DNA of 6,999 bases from Nitrospira sp. (GTDB taxonomy: Bacteria > Nitrospirota > Nitrospiria > Nitrospirales > Nitrospiraceae), in NCBI GenBank assembly GCA_025361385.1, contig JANYAJ010000553.1, positions 1-6,999 on the forward strand. Direction: 5' to 3'. This document shows positions 1 through 5,494 of this stretch, one piece after another (position 1 is the first letter of the stretch; every line of letters starts with the position of its first letter). The notes under the pieces are model-generated. The model worked only from the letters and a program-made list of their open reading frames with translations, made no database searches and had not been told where the DNA came from. The position numbers and the translations under genes are program-made.

Positions 1-759
1 ATGGTCGTAGATCCCCCCAGCCGCCATCGCATCGAGTGTGCGTGTGACCATCTGTAAGGTTCGACTTTCTCCTGTTCGTCGATAACAACGAAGGAGCAAC
101 GAGAGCCCTGCAGAGGGTGGAAATTTTGGCGCATTGCCGAATCCGCCGTGCGGCTCGTCGAAATCCTCGCGAAATTGGGCTACCGCCTCATCCAGTACTG
201 AGGCACTCACGGAAACGGGCGATACCGTCTTGAGTTCCTTCTTCAACCGTTCGGTCAATTGACGCGCTTGATTCGTGAGAGCGGCGGCATCCTTCTCCCA
301 TGATTCTGCAATTTTCTTGAGCAGGCTGGAAAACCCGGGACGGCCCCATCGATCGTCTGGAGGGAAATAGGTCCCGGCGAAAAACGGCTCCTGGTCGGGC
401 GTCAGAAAGACCGTCATCGGCCATCCGCCCTGGCCGCGATTCATCGTCACCGTGGCTTGCATGTAGATCTCGTCGAGATCGGGGCGTTCTTCCCGATCGA
501 CTTTGATGCAGATAAAGTGCCGGTTCATGAGTGCGGCAATAGCCTCGTTCTCGAACGACTCCCGTTCCATCACGTGACACCAGTGACAGGCAGAATAACC
601 GATCGAAAGTAGTATGGGCCGGTTCTGTGTTTTCGATGCCTGTAAGGCCTCCGGTCCCCAGGGATACCAGTCGACCGGGTTCGAGGCATGCTGGAGGAGA
701 TAGGGACTGGTTTCGTGAACGAGGCGATTCGTTTTGGCTGAGTCAGATGGATTATTCAT
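1..759 (-). CDS. DUF255 / thioredoxin-like (YyaL/SSP411 family) protein, N-terminal 253 codons, runs off left edge
   Basis: Reading the minus strand from the ATG at 759 gives an uninterrupted frame of 253 codons to base 1, with no stop in the window. The N-terminus (residues about 10-175) is a clear DUF255 thioredoxin-like domain. It has [21 protein letters not shown], then the family's Cys-His-Trp-Cys-His motif (CHWC at 58-61), VDREERPD (88-94), [11 protein letters not shown] (111-121) and the GTYFPP turn (129-134). Residues 205-214 ([10 protein letters not shown]) and the last residues GGIYDH mark the start of the alpha/alpha-barrel region. Relatives are about 650-700 aa, so roughly two thirds is missing to the left. 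An in-frame TAA two codons upstream (763-765) makes this ATG the earliest possible start. No Shine-Dalgarno is visible before it. The biochemical role of the family is poorly defined; a redox or sugar-epimerase-like function is only inferred from folds. It lies downstream of the small secreted protein, separated by a terminator. Confidence 0.93.
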   Translation of the reverse strand, partial: MNNPSDSAKTNRLVHETSPYLLQHASNPVDWYPWGPEALQASKTQNRPILLSIGYSACHWCHVMERESFENEAIAALMNRHFICIKVDREERPDLDEIYMQATVTMNRGQGGWPMTVFLTPDQEPFFAGTYFPPDDRWGRPGFSSLLKKIAESWEKDAAALTNQARQLTERLKKELKTVSPVSVSASVLDEAVAQFREDFDEPHGGFGNAPKFPPSAGLSLLLRCYRRTGESRTLQMVTRTLDAMAAGGIYDH

Positions 760-764
760 CGCTT

Positions 765-794
765 ACGGTAGCATCGGCCTCAGAGAAGGGTCAA
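765..794 (-). promoter_or_regulatory. Candidate promoter for the DUF255 gene
   Basis: On the minus strand TTGACC (789-794, five of six to the -35 consensus) is followed after 18 bases by TACCGT (765-770) preceded by TGC, an extended -10 feature. The -10 hexamer itself is poor (three of six). A transcript from here would begin at about 757-759, at the ATG itself, which fits the absence of a ribosome binding site. Inference from consensus only. Confidence 0.3.
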
Positions 795-800
795 TAAGTG

Positions 801-842
801 GAAAAGCAAAGAGGCCTGCAATCTCACGATCGCAGGCCTCTT
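801..842 (-). terminator. Intrinsic terminator after the small repeat protein
   Basis: Bases 809-819 and 832-842 form a perfect 11-bp inverted repeat (AAGAGGCCTGC / GCAGGCCTCTT) around a 12-base loop, in which 821-823 can also pair with 828-830. Read on the minus strand the stem is followed by a T-rich tail (TTTGCTTTTC). It lies 52 bases past the stop codon of the small secreted protein and before the DUF255 gene, so it should insulate the two. Confidence 0.85.
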
Positions 843-894
843 CAGAATCGTTCAAGTCAGGCTTGTCTGATTAGACAAATGACGTATGTCGTAA

Positions 895-1122
895 TTACTT
901 GCCCTTCTCGTCCTTCTTCTTCTCGTCCTTGGCTTCGCCGAACGTACCAGCGTGGCCGCCCTTCTTCTCGTCCTTCTTGTCCTTCTTCTCTTCGCCGTAC
1001 ACGAGGACGTGGCCGCCCTTCTTCTCGTCCTTCTTGTCCTTCTTCTCTTCACCGGCGAAGGAAGGCGCGCTGAACGTCACTGCCACTGCCACTGCCATGA
1101 TTGCCATCAAGATGCTCTTCAT
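895..1122 (-). CDS. Small exported charged-repeat protein (75 aa)
   Basis: I do not recognise a named family. Residues 1-23 are a clean Sec signal peptide: Lys2, a hydrophobic core rich in A/V/M/I, and a cut probably after SFA (21-23). The mature 52 residues are two near-identical 19-residue repeats (24-42 and 43-61), each opening with GEEKKDKKDEKKGGH, and a third degenerate copy (62-75) that ends the protein. About 18 Lys, 9 Glu and 6 Asp make some 60% of the mature chain charged, with two GGH motifs and no Cys; it is probably disordered in the periplasm or outside. The start is supported by a strong Shine-Dalgarno (GAGGGGGTG, 1131-1138, eight bases before ATG). A consensus-like promoter lies upstream and a good terminator downstream, so it is a monocistronic and possibly abundant product. 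Binding of metal, phosphate or polyanions is conceivable but nothing proves it. Frames on the opposite strand here are shadows of the repeat. Confidence 0.82.
   Translation of the reverse strand: MKSILMAIMAVAVAVTFSAPSFAGEEKKDKKDEKKGGHVLVYGEEKKDKKDEKKGGHAGTFGEAKDEKKKDEKGK
952..1065 (-). repeat. 57-bp tandem repeat inside the small secreted protein gene
   Basis: Two units with a period of 57 bases (952-1008 and 1009-1065) share an identical 42-base segment (952-993 and 1009-1050) and then diverge. The period equals 19 codons, so the repeat preserves the frame. A further weakly matching partial unit covers roughly 898-951. The identity at DNA level, not just protein level, points to recent duplication or continuing homogenisation. 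Confidence 0.9.
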
Positions 1123-1191
1123 AATATGTCACCCCCTCTGAATGTTAGTGTTAGGATGCTGTCTACCCATCCAAGTAGGGTAAACGGGCGA

Positions 1192-1220
1192 ACGTTAGCG
1201 AAAATGGGCCTCGTTGTCAA
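1192..1220 (-). promoter_or_regulatory. Sigma70-like promoter for the small secreted protein
   Basis: On the minus strand a perfect TTGACA (1215-1220) is followed after exactly 17 bases by TAACGT (1192-1197, matching T, A and final T of the -10 consensus). Transcription would start near 1185, giving a leader of about 60 bases before the ATG at 1122. The leader contains a weak 5-bp hairpin (1164-1168 with 1178-1182). The -35 is excellent and the -10 mediocre; no mapped start supports it. Confidence 0.5.
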
Positions 1221-1319
1221 CCAGGAATTTATGCATGTTGTTGCCGAGCCGATGGCAAGAATGCGCAGATTTTTCCGGCTCGAACCTTCCTATGGTAGGC
1301 TGTTGAGGAAGGACCGATC

Positions 1320-2762
1320 ATGACCGACATTGGGCCCTATTCCAACTATCGCCTGACCGTTCGCCTCCAGCTCGCCAATACACCAGGCATGTTTGCACGG
1401 GTAGCCGCCATCCTGGCCGAAGAAGGCGCCAACTTAGGTGCGGTGGATATTGTCTCCGCCACGGCAACCTGCATGGTCCGGGACGTGACTTTCGACGTCC
1501 GGGACGAGTCGCATGGAGAAACCGTACTTGCACGGATCGGGGCGCTGCCTGACGTCACTGTCCTGTCCGCCTCAGACCGAATATTTTTGCTGCATCTCGG
1601 CGGAAAGATTCACGTCCACAGCAAGTTTCCCATCACGACGCGTAACCTCTTGTCGATGGTCTATACGCCGGGAGTCGGCCGCGTCTCGCAAGCCATCGCA
1701 AAGGACAAAACCAAAGCCTATGCGTTTACGAGCAAGAGCAACACGGTCGCCGTGGTCACCGACGGATCTGCGGTGCTTGGCTTAGGGAATCTTGGCCCGG
1801 AGGCCGCGTTACCTGTGATGGAAGGCAAGGCCATGCTGTTCAAGGAATTTGCGGGAATCGACGCCTGGCCGATTTGTCTGAATACGCAAGATCCTGATGA
1901 GATCGTTCGCACGGTTCAGGCGATTGCGCCAGGGTTCGGCGCGATCAATTTGGAAGATATCAGCTCACCTCGTTGTTTCGAGATCGAACGCCGCTTAAAG
2001 AGCTCCCTGGATATTCCGGTTATGCATGACGACCAGCATGGCACAGCCGTGGTGCTTCTTGCCGCATTGACCAATGCACTCACCGTCACGGGAAAACGGA
2101 TTGGGGACATCCGCGTGGTCGTCAACGGTCTCGGGGCTGCTGGAACTGCCTGCTGCAGGATGTTGCTGGCGGCTGGCCTTTCGCATCTGATCGGATGTGA
2201 AGCTCGAGGGATCGTCTTACGAGGAGACGGCGAACAGCTGCGGGCCTGCCGAACGGACCTCGCCGCCTGTATCACTCACGACCGTCCGCAGGGCTCACTT
2301 CGAGACGCCCTCAAGGGAGCCGACGTCTTTATCGGCTTATCCGTCGGCAATGTCGTCACAGCGGAAGATCTGGATCTGATGACGGCTGATCGCATCGTCT
2401 TTGCGATGGCCAATCCAGACCCGGAAGTCCCTCCTCAATTGGCGGCCTCCCACTGCCGGATCTTCGCGACTGGGCGTTCGGACTATCCCAATCAAATCAA
2501 CAATGCCCTCGCCTTTCCCGGTATCTTTCGAGGTGCATTAGATGTGCAGGCGCGCGACATCAACGAAGCGATGAAACTCGCTGCGGCCAAGGCCCTGGCT
2601 GAAACCATTCCCGCTTCGGCTCTGAGCGAGGACTACATCATTCCGAGCGTGTTCGATAAGGACGTCGTTCCACGTGTGGCCAAAGCCGTGGCGGCCGCTG
2701 CACGTGATACGGGCGTCGCCCGCCGCCGCACCAAAATCAGTGACGACTTCGCCTCACGCTGA
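1320..2762 (+). CDS. Malic enzyme with N-terminal ACT domain (480 aa)
   Basis: This is a malic enzyme, which oxidatively decarboxylates malate to pyruvate, CO2 and NAD(P)H in the cytoplasm, linking the TCA cycle to pyruvate. Residues about 10-88 form an ACT domain ([21 protein letters not shown]), usually a small-ligand sensor. The catalytic part follows: VYTPGV with Tyr115, EGKAMLF with Lys170, metal ligands Glu212-Asp213 in NLEDIS and Asp238 in HDDQHGT, the Rossmann loop GLGAAG (270-275), and [13 protein letters not shown] (383-395). The spacing of Tyr, Lys and acidic ligands suits the small bacterial malic enzymes. An acidic Glu294 near the end of the second Rossmann strand hints at NAD+ over NADP+, which is inference. 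The ATG at 1320 has GAGGAAGGA (1305-1313) six bases upstream, a good ribosome binding site. I found no convincing promoter in 1123-1319, nor a terminator after the stop. The enzyme is complete, with no missing key residue. Confidence 0.95.
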   Translation: MTDIGPYSNYRLTVRLQLANTPGMFARVAAILAEEGANLGAVDIVSATATCMVRDVTFDVRDESHGETVLARIGALPDVTVLSASDRIFLLHLGGKIHVHSKFPITTRNLLSMVYTPGVGRVSQAIAKDKTKAYAFTSKSNTVAVVTDGSAVLGLGNLGPEAALPVMEGKAMLFKEFAGIDAWPICLNTQDPDEIVRTVQAIAPGFGAINLEDISSPRCFEIERRLKSSLDIPVMHDDQHGTAVVLLAALTNALTVTGKRIGDIRVVVNGLGAAGTACCRMLLAAGLSHLIGCEARGIVLRGDGEQLRACRTDLAACITHDRPQGSLRDALKGADVFIGLSVGNVVTAEDLDLMTADRIVFAMANPDPEVPPQLAASHCRIFATGRSDYPNQINNALAFPGIFRGALDVQARDINEAMKLAAAKALAETIPASALSEDYIIPSVFDKDVVPRVAKAVAAAARDTGVARRRTKISDDFASR

Positions 2763-2800
2763 CCGGTCCCCGCGTCGATCACGCTATTTCTAAGGCCCTT

Positions 2801-2828
2801 CTGGCACGCAACCTGGCTGTGCTACAAT
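2801..2828 (+). promoter_or_regulatory. Extended -10 promoter for the J-domain / rnd pair
   Basis: TACAAT (2823-2828, five of six) is preceded by TGC, giving an extended -10, with CTGGCA (2801-2806, four of six) 16 bases upstream as -35. Transcription would begin near 2835. The -10 overlaps the first ATG (2827) of the downstream open frame, so that ATG could not be in this transcript; the next in-frame ATG at 2857 could. Confidence 0.5.
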
Positions 2829-2856
2829 GCGCGCCCAGGGAGCGAGTCCGGTTCAG

Positions 2857-3486
2857 ATGGCATTTTCACAAAGCAAACTCATTAAGTTTCAGAGCGGGAT
2901 GAGGCGACGGATCGATTCGTTGCGCCCGAAGGCCGAAGAGAGCCTGGAACTTGCCGTCGATACGATGATGCAGGAGCGGGTCGATAGCTTCTTTCGTGTG
3001 GAAGAGGGGTTGGAGGAAATCATCAAGACTCTGGTCCAGATTGAAGAAGAGCTGGGGGAAATTTGCGATCTTTCAGGCGCCATGCGCCTGGAATCCCGGC
3101 TCGAGTTTGTCGAAGACCGCTGGGACGATTTCGATAGCGAGATTCGGGAGCGCCCCCGGCGCCGCCGCAAGAAAGTCAGCTTAGCCGATATGTTGAAAGC
3201 CGCCGGTGGGGGAGGCGACCCATCACAGGGACCCAGCGGCATCAACAACGCAATGGATGCCTATGCCGCAATGGGCGTGGAGTTCGGCAGTTCGCTGGCC
3301 GAGGTCACCGCGTCGTTCCGCCACAAGGCGAAACGGCTCCATCCCGATTCGAATAATGGCGACCGGAGCGCCGAACCGGAACTCCGCCGCATGCTGGAAG
3401 CCTATCAGTTTCTGAAAGAATACTTGAGTCTCAGTAATGTCGAGCCGCCACGGAGGCCAGACGCCACCTACAACCCAACTGAATGA
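2857..3486 (+). CDS. Protein with C-terminal J domain (DnaJ-like, 209 aa)
   Basis: The frame is open from an ATG at 2827, but I prefer the ATG at 2857 because the first one sits inside a promoter-like -10. An AGGGAG lies 14 bases before 2857, a longish spacing, so the start is not certain. From 2857 the first 100 residues are helical and charged (EEGLEEIIKTLVQIEEELGE), coiled-coil-like and without membrane segments. A basic patch RPRRRRKK (99-106) and a Gly-rich linker lead to a J domain at about 133-192. There helix II (EVTASFRHKAKRL) is followed by the HPD motif (162-164) and a helix with LEAYQFLKEYL. The HPD motif means it can probably stimulate an Hsp70 (DnaK) ATPase. The zinc-finger and client-binding domains of DnaJ are absent, so this is a specialised type C J protein whose N-terminal helices would choose the client. 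The client is unknown. rnd follows within a few bases, so the two are probably cotranscribed. Confidence 0.85.
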   Translation: MAFSQSKLIKFQSGMRRRIDSLRPKAEESLELAVDTMMQERVDSFFRVEEGLEEIIKTLVQIEEELGEICDLSGAMRLESRLEFVEDRWDDFDSEIRERPRRRRKKVSLADMLKAAGGGGDPSQGPSGINNAMDAYAAMGVEFGSSLAEVTASFRHKAKRLHPDSNNGDRSAEPELRRMLEAYQFLKEYLSLSNVEPPRRPDATYNPTE

Positions 3487-3493
3487 GAGCCTT

Positions 3494-4708
3494 GTGACAT
3501 CTAAACCACCGATGCTGTATGTGACCGACCAGCGTGCCCTTGAAACCCTCTGTCTCACCTTACGGCAGAGTCCTCGATTGGCACTGGATACGGAATTCGT
3601 CGGGGAAGACACCTTTATCCCGCGGCTCGAACTGATCCAAGTCGCCACTGCCGCCACTGCCGCTGTCATCGATTTTCCTGCCGTGCAGGCGAGTGGATCG
3701 CTCGACGTCTTCTGGGAGCTCGTCTGCGATCCGAAGATTGAAAAGATCGTGCATGCGGGACGGCAGGATCTCGATCTCTTTGCCACCCATGCCGGACAGA
3801 TCCCGAAGCCATTTTTCGATACGCAGATCGCCGCCGCCATGGTCGGATATGGCGCCCAAGTCGCCTATGCGAATCTGGTTCAGCGTCTCCATGGCACGAA
3901 GCTGGAGAAAGCCCATACCTTTACGAACTGGAGCGCGCGACCGCTTTCCGATGACCAGATCGCCTATGCCTTAGAAGATGTCGAATTCCTGCTGCCGATC
4001 CATACGCACTTACAGGATCGCCTGAGCAGCCTTGGCCGGTTGGAGTGGGTCAGTGAGGAATTTGCCCGACTCGAGTCGGCGGTAGGCGAAAAGAGTCGAG
4101 AGCCCCAAGAGCGCTATCAACGTATTCGCGGATGGGACACGCTCAAGCCCAAAGGGGCTGCGGTACTGCGTGAATTGGCGGCCTGGCGAGAAGCGGAAGC
4201 CAGACGGCGGAACGTGCCGCGCGGACGGGTGATGAGAGACGAGGTGCTTCTCCAACTCGCACGCCATCCCCCCAAATCGGTCCATGAGCTCCGTGGTCTC
4301 CGTGGTGTCCATTCCTCTGAAGTCGATCGGCAGGGTGAACAACTGTTGGCCACCATCACCTCAGCGCTGGCACTTCCAGCGTCCGCCTGGCCTGAAGTCC
4401 CTCGCGAACGGAAACCGGACCCTGAATCGACCGGTATCGTCGAATTGCTGCAAGCCGTGCTCAAGGCCCGTGCCGCGGAGCAGGGGATCGCCCCCACCAT
4501 GTTGGCCACCAGCTCAGATCTGCAAACACTCGTGGAAGCCAAACAGAATCGGAGCACTCTCGATGTGCCCATTCTCCGTGGCTGGCGACGACAGCTGGTC
4601 GGAGACCTTCTCCTCCAGGTATTGGACGGTGCCGTCACTATTACGGTAGACCGAACCTCCGGTGCGCTGCGGATGACACCAGGACAACCCGCGCAGGCTT
4701 CAAGCTAA
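3494..4708 (+). CDS. rnd: Ribonuclease D (DEDDy 3'-5' exonuclease with HRDC domain)
   Basis: RNase D trims 3' ends of tRNA precursors and other structured RNAs with divalent metals. Numbering from the GTG at 3494 (404 aa), all DEDDy residues are present: Asp32 and Glu34 in LALDTEF (Exo I), Asp92 in HAGRQDLDLF (Exo II), Tyr158 and Asp162 in YALEDVEFL (Exo III). An HRDC domain follows at about 211-290 (LRELAAWREAEARRRNVPRGRV), then a C-terminal helical region like the second HRDC-like domain of the family. Length is close to the usual 370-400 aa. Three starts are possible: ATG 3437 overlaps the J-domain gene by 50 bases; GTG 3494 follows its stop by 7 bases with a GAGAG just ahead at rather short spacing; ATG 3512 is where similarity to RNase D begins but has no visible ribosome site. 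I chose 3494 as the compromise. It is probably translated from the J-domain mRNA. Confidence 0.93.
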   Translation: MTSKPPMLYVTDQRALETLCLTLRQSPRLALDTEFVGEDTFIPRLELIQVATAATAAVIDFPAVQASGSLDVFWELVCDPKIEKIVHAGRQDLDLFATHAGQIPKPFFDTQIAAAMVGYGAQVAYANLVQRLHGTKLEKAHTFTNWSARPLSDDQIAYALEDVEFLLPIHTHLQDRLSSLGRLEWVSEEFARLESAVGEKSREPQERYQRIRGWDTLKPKGAAVLRELAAWREAEARRRNVPRGRVMRDEVLLQLARHPPKSVHELRGLRGVHSSEVDRQGEQLLATITSALALPASAWPEVPRERKPDPESTGIVELLQAVLKARAAEQGIAPTMLATSSDLQTLVEAKQNRSTLDVPILRGWRRQLVGDLLLQVLDGAVTITVDRTSGALRMTPGQPAQASS

Positions 4709-4745
4709 CGAGTGTTCGGGTGAGACATGCGACGCCTTAGATTTT

Positions 4746-4778
4746 GACTCGTCTGCGCTCCCTCGGTCTTTTATTTTA
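4746..4778 (+). terminator. Weak possible terminator after rnd
   Basis: Between rnd and the converging FN3 gene, GAC-CG (4746-4751, with T4749 bulged) can pair with CGGTC (4764-4768), immediately followed by TTTTATTTTA (4769-4778). The stem is only five pairs with a bulge and a 12-base loop, so the case rests mainly on the T tract and the convergent position. The T tract overlaps the stop codon of the opposing gene. Confidence 0.3.
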
Positions 4779-5139
4779 TCGCAGTGATCTGGAGACCTCC
4801 TGGAGTCGGCGGTGGAGAGACGGCCACCGGCGGGGGATTCCCGGCTGGCACGAAGGTCACGAGACTGCTCTCGCTCGACTCGTTGTTGGACAGGTCGTAG
4901 GCGGTAATGAAGTAGTACTGCGTCACAGTCGGTATTCCGATATCGAACTGCGCCACCGTTCCTAATGCTGCCATGACTGTGGCCTTCCCGGAGGCTCGAC
5001 TGCAGGGCTGCTGACTGCATCGATAGACACGATATCCCGCCAGATCCGGGTCATTGTTGGGGCTCCAGTTCAACGTCGCGCTCCACGCAGGACTCGACGA
5101 CAAGATGAGTACGCCAGCGGTGGCTCGTAGCCAGTTCAT
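4771..5139 (-). CDS. Small exported fibronectin type III domain protein (122 aa)
   Basis: Residues 1-20 look like a Sec signal peptide (MNWLRATAGVLILSSSPAWS), cut near residue 20 or 21. The rest, about 22-97, reads as one fibronectin type III fold: TLNWSPNNDPDLAGYRVYR at strands A-C, then YYFITAYDLSNNES near the F-G strands. Two cysteines (41 and 46) in the loop after strand C could form a disulfide outside the cytoplasm. The tail (98-122) is Pro-rich and ends TPGGLQITAIK, which looks like the linker leading into another FN3 domain that is not there. No further FN3-like residues follow the stop in this frame. The start is well supported by AGGAGAG (5145-5151) five bases before the ATG. Partner and role are unknown; single FN3 domains usually serve binding or spacing. 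A faint promoter (TTCTCA 5192-5197, 17 bases, TGC-TACACG 5169-5174, minus strand) may serve it. It converges on rnd with a 62-base gap. Confidence 0.8.
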   Translation of the reverse strand: MNWLRATAGVLILSSSPAWSATLNWSPNNDPDLAGYRVYRCSQQPCSRASGKATVMAALGTVAQFDIGIPTVTQYYFITAYDLSNNESSESSLVTFVPAGNPPPVAVSPPPTPGGLQITAIK

Positions 5140-5494
5140 ACAGACTCTCCTATATTGTTGTGTGTGTTCGTGTAGCAGACAGACCTGTCCCTGAGAAGCG
5201 CTCTTCTCGAAAAAACCGGCTATGTCGGTTTGCTCAACGGACTCGGCTACCCCGAGGAGAAATCGATGAGGGGACTGTTCACCCCTTCACTGTGGTAACT
5301 ACGCAAGGTATGTGCCGCTGTGAGAAAAAAGATGGTTGGAAGAAAAACACCAGCAATATCATCGGATACGAGAATGCGCGTGCAGAGGCTCAGTCGTCAG
5401 ACTGCAGGGGGTTGCGAAGGATCGCCGCGCCAATCCTAGTGATTCTAGGAAGATAGAGGCTGCAGCCGTTTGCCTACAGGTATAACAGCCACGC
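5140..5494. other. 355-base intergenic region with a hairpin cluster
   Basis: This gap between the hydrolase stop and the FN3 start holds no gene I can support. Its FN3-proximal part carries four short hairpins in a row: 5193-5198 with 5203-5208; 5213-5220 with 5224-5231; 5242-5246 with 5252-5256; and 5269-5273 with 5282-5286. Read on the minus strand, the second (AAACCG ... CGGTTT) is followed by extra Ts and resembles a weak terminator or attenuator ahead of the FN3 gene. The hydrolase-proximal part has smaller hairpins (5391-5395 with 5400-5404; 5434-5439 with 5445-5450) and a 10-base palindrome GGCTGCAGCC (5458-5467). None has a convincing T tail, so I see no clear terminator for the hydrolase gene. 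Confidence 0.55.
5176..5298 (+). pseudogene. Possible coding remnant, no usable start codon
   Basis: On the plus strand, after a TAG at 5173-5175, a frame stays open for 40 codons and ends at TAA (5296-5298). Its reading includes EKTGYVGLLNGLGYPEE, ordinary protein-like composition with C- or G-ending codons similar to the neighbouring genes. The only ATG (5266-5268) leaves ten residues, and no ribosome site precedes the stretch. I do not recognise a family. It could be the 3' scrap of a lost gene. The same bases also form hairpins, and the minus-strand frame leading into the FN3 gene is open too, so the coding look may be chance. Confidence 0.25.

Noticed and set aside
188..580. A 130-residue minus-strand frame, Arg/Ser-rich
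   Set aside because: It overlaps, in another frame, the DUF255 gene that has strong motifs over the same bases.
952..1065. Repeats considered as a CRISPR array
   Set aside because: Two directly adjoining in-frame coding units without spacers of unique sequence; no cas genes.
1291..1296. TATGGT as the -10 of a malic enzyme promoter
   Set aside because: No acceptable -35 hexamer lies 16-18 bases upstream, so the call would rest on four matching bases.
798..1323. Several plus-strand open frames rich in Ser/Arg/Pro or Leu/Val across the repeat
   Set aside because: They are mirror images of the Lys/Glu codons of the minus-strand repeat gene; they lack ribosome sites and run through the terminator or the promoter region.
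4709..4751. CGAGT ... ACTCG inverted repeat just after rnd
   Set aside because: Five pairs across a loop of more than 30 bases; not a plausible terminator stem.
5175..5290. Cyclic-di-GMP-I (GEMM) riboswitch upstream of the FN3 gene
   Set aside because: Short look-alikes (GGGGTAGCC and GCAAACC on the minus strand) occur, but in the wrong order and without the GCACAGGG and GGACGCAAAGCC core.
5458..5467. Palindrome GGCTGCAGCC as an operator site
   Set aside because: A single 10-base palindrome in GC-rich DNA is expected by chance, and no second copy or promoter lies close by.
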